DNA of 22,548 bases from a virus. Under the pieces are notes generated by a model. That model had not been told where the DNA came from. It saw only the letters and a list, made by a program, of their open reading frames with translations, and did not search any database. How positions within the stretch are numbered: position 1 is the first letter of the stretch; each line of letters opens with the position of its first letter. Location of the stretch: positions 1-22,548 of the IMG/VR virus record IMGVR_UViG_3300025817_000002; one strand, 5' to 3'. Positions 21,309 through 22,548 of the stretch are shown piece after piece. A program made the position numbers and the translations under genes.

Positions 21309-21989
21309 TTATCGAAACTCCATTGTGCATTTACAATTGCTCAGGCATTCGCTGCTCTCACCCGGCGGCGGGAGCGTGCCAATCGGTTGCCAGTTTTGCG
21401 CGGCGTAGCCTTCGCAGTCCCCGCAATGTTCGGCGGGGTTCAACTGGCGGCGCTCCTGCGTGTAATTAAGTTCGCCCGCTGTGGTGCGGCGCGCATCCCA
21501 AAACACGCTTTGCGCGTGATTGTGATACATCTGCAACCGCGCGGCGACCTGTGCATCCGAGAGCGCCGCCGGATCAAACCCTCGCAGATAACTAAATTCC
21601 GTTTCCAGCCAGTTGCTTACCCGGTCAAGGTCGGTCTGCGTCAGGGCGTCAAATCCACCCCGGCCAATGGCGGCGGACTGCAAATGGAAGCGGCGCAAGT
21701 TGGTCGCCATGTCCGCCAGCCAGCGCGCGGCGTCAATCGCGCCCGAATTGAATGCGGCATAGACATCCAATGCGCGCTCTTGTTCTTCCTGCGATAGCGC
21801 GTCCAGCAACTGTCGCTCGTCGAGATCGAGGCCTGGCGCAGTCTGCCATTTGAGCCGCGATATGCTGAAGATGAACAGACCCATCAGGACGGCCCGCAGC
21901 AGGTTGTTTCTGCGCCGTTCGGCGTCGGCTTCCGCGTCGCCAATATCCGCATAGGTGACTTCGGAATCACTCAGGGGGTTGTCGGTCAT
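21309..21989 (-). CDS. Minor head / head morphogenesis protein (Mu gpF-like)
   Basis: The 226-residue protein overlaps the portal gene by 4 bases. It has a hydrophobic helix early on (LLRAVLMGLFIFSI) and a helical middle. The C-terminal part is like Mu gpF-type head proteins, with paired cysteines: HCGDCEGYAAQNW and later SECLSNCKCTMEFR, which may bind a metal. Such proteins sit in small numbers near the portal and help head assembly or are ejected with the DNA. It is shorter than many members of the family. Confidence 0.75.
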   Translation of the reverse strand: MTDNPLSDSEVTYADIGDAEADAERRRNNLLRAVLMGLFIFSISRLKWQTAPGLDLDERQLLDALSQEEQERALDVYAAFNSGAIDAARWLADMATNLRRFHLQSAAIGRGGFDALTQTDLDRVSNWLETEFSYLRGFDPAALSDAQVAARLQMYHNHAQSVFWDARRTTAGELNYTQERRQLNPAEHCGDCEGYAAQNWQPIGTLPPPGESSECLSNCKCTMEFR

Positions 21990-22548
21990 CGCCCTCGTTG
22001 TGCCTCAACCAGCGGATTACTACTGGGCACGCGTGCCGCGCGCCCGACCTGTGCGCTCTCATCCGCGCTCTGGGCCTGATTGCCGCGTGTCGCTCTGGCC
22101 GCGCCTTCCCGCTCCTGAAGCTTGCGTTTGGCGCGTTCGTCGTCCGGTTCAAAGCCGACCCGCGTTAAGATGGTATCATCACTCAGGCCATGATTGGAGA
22201 GGACATCCAGCGCGGAGGCGGTTTCGGCTAGATTGGTCGGCAGCGGCGCGGGCGGCGTCACCTTAACCGGGATGTGCGCGCCAAAACCGCCCAATTCCAG
22301 CGCGGCCTGACACATATCGCGCAGGGTTTCGGCGGCGTCCAGCCATTTCGATTGGCGCTTGAACAAAGCATCTTGATAGACCACGCGCAAATCAAAATTG
22401 CTCATTTTGCCGAGTTGACCCGCGACGGCTGCCGGGTCCACTTCGCGCGCACTGTTCCAGAACTGGCGCTCCATATACTGCATTTGATCCATTGTGATTT
22501 TGCCGTCACTGGTGGGGTGCACATAATAGACCTTAGCGCCAGGCTCCT
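21986..22548 (-). CDS. Portal protein, C-terminal part (partial)
   Basis: The frame is open to the right edge (EPGAKVYYVHPTSDG), so only the last 187 or so residues are seen. The part YMERQFWNSAREVDP, then MSNFDLRVVYQDALFKRQSKWLDAAETL, is typical of the C-terminal portion of SPP1 gp6-like portals, where a clip and crown follow a long helix. The end is basic and disordered (AKRKLQEREGAARATRG). It forms the ring through which DNA enters the head and to which the connector binds. Confidence 0.82.
   Translation of the reverse strand, partial: EPGAKVYYVHPTSDGKITMDQMQYMERQFWNSAREVDPAAVAGQLGKMSNFDLRVVYQDALFKRQSKWLDAAETLRDMCQAALELGGFGAHIPVKVTPPAPLPTNLAETASALDVLSNHGLSDDTILTRVGFEPDDERAKRKLQEREGAARATRGNQAQSADESAQVGRAARVPSSNPLVEAQRGR

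Noticed and set aside
1-22548. CRISPR arrays, insertion sequences or rRNA
   Set aside because: No regularly spaced repeats with spacers, no transposase-like frames with terminal inverted repeats and no rRNA-like stretches were seen. The repeats at gene borders are pairs or triplets enclosing genes, not spacers.

Overview
The window reads as the structural half of a tailed double-stranded DNA phage or prophage with a long non-contractile (siphovirus-like) tail. Almost all genes lie on the minus strand, so in transcription order the map runs from base 22548 down to base 1. Genes are tightly packed, with many ATGA, TAATG or TGATG stop/start overlaps and strong AGGAG-type ribosome sites. No gene identifies the host. 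A lipoprotein with a long Pro/Thr linker and an SH3-like domain recalls Chloroflexota surface proteins, but that is a weak inference. Terminase, replication and integration genes are not in the window.

Head and neck (22548-13548): portal C-terminus, Mu-F-like minor head protein, an intergenic terminator-like hairpin, scaffold, P22-type coat protein and a small beta-rich candidate decoration protein. A five-gene block (19325-15772) follows, holding a fused GT4-GT2 glycosyltransferase, a second GT-B-like glycosyltransferase and three small unknown genes. After it come head-tail connector, stopper, two tiny genes in a duplicated slot, an HK97-gp10-like protein and a tail terminator.

Tail (13527-6017): tail tube, a tail assembly chaperone pair joined by a clear A AAA AAA -1 frameshift site, an 849-residue tape measure, a 911-residue distal tail protein with a LamG-like domain, and small beta-rich tip proteins. 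Next come a membrane-anchored coiled-coil protein, two small paralogues, a beta-class DNA adenine methyltransferase and small unknown genes.

Accessory and lysis end (3371-1): a small gene with a candidate promoter and operator; a tRNA-like gene with its own extended -10 promoter and terminator and a D-loop hairpin insertion; a plus-strand unit with a near-consensus promoter, a perfect palindrome in the promoter spacer, two small genes and two terminators; then a minus-strand lysis-like cassette of holin-like protein, SH3 lipoprotein and a clan GH-A glycoside hydrolase cut by the window edge.

Most unusual are (1) the glycosyltransferase block inside the head module, (2) the aberrant tRNA-like gene, (3) the clan GH-A enzyme where an endolysin would be expected, and (4) four places where small genes sit in units of about 210-270 bp bounded by direct repeats at gene starts or ends. 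At one of these a 15-codon minigene joins the start of one neighbouring gene to the end of another.
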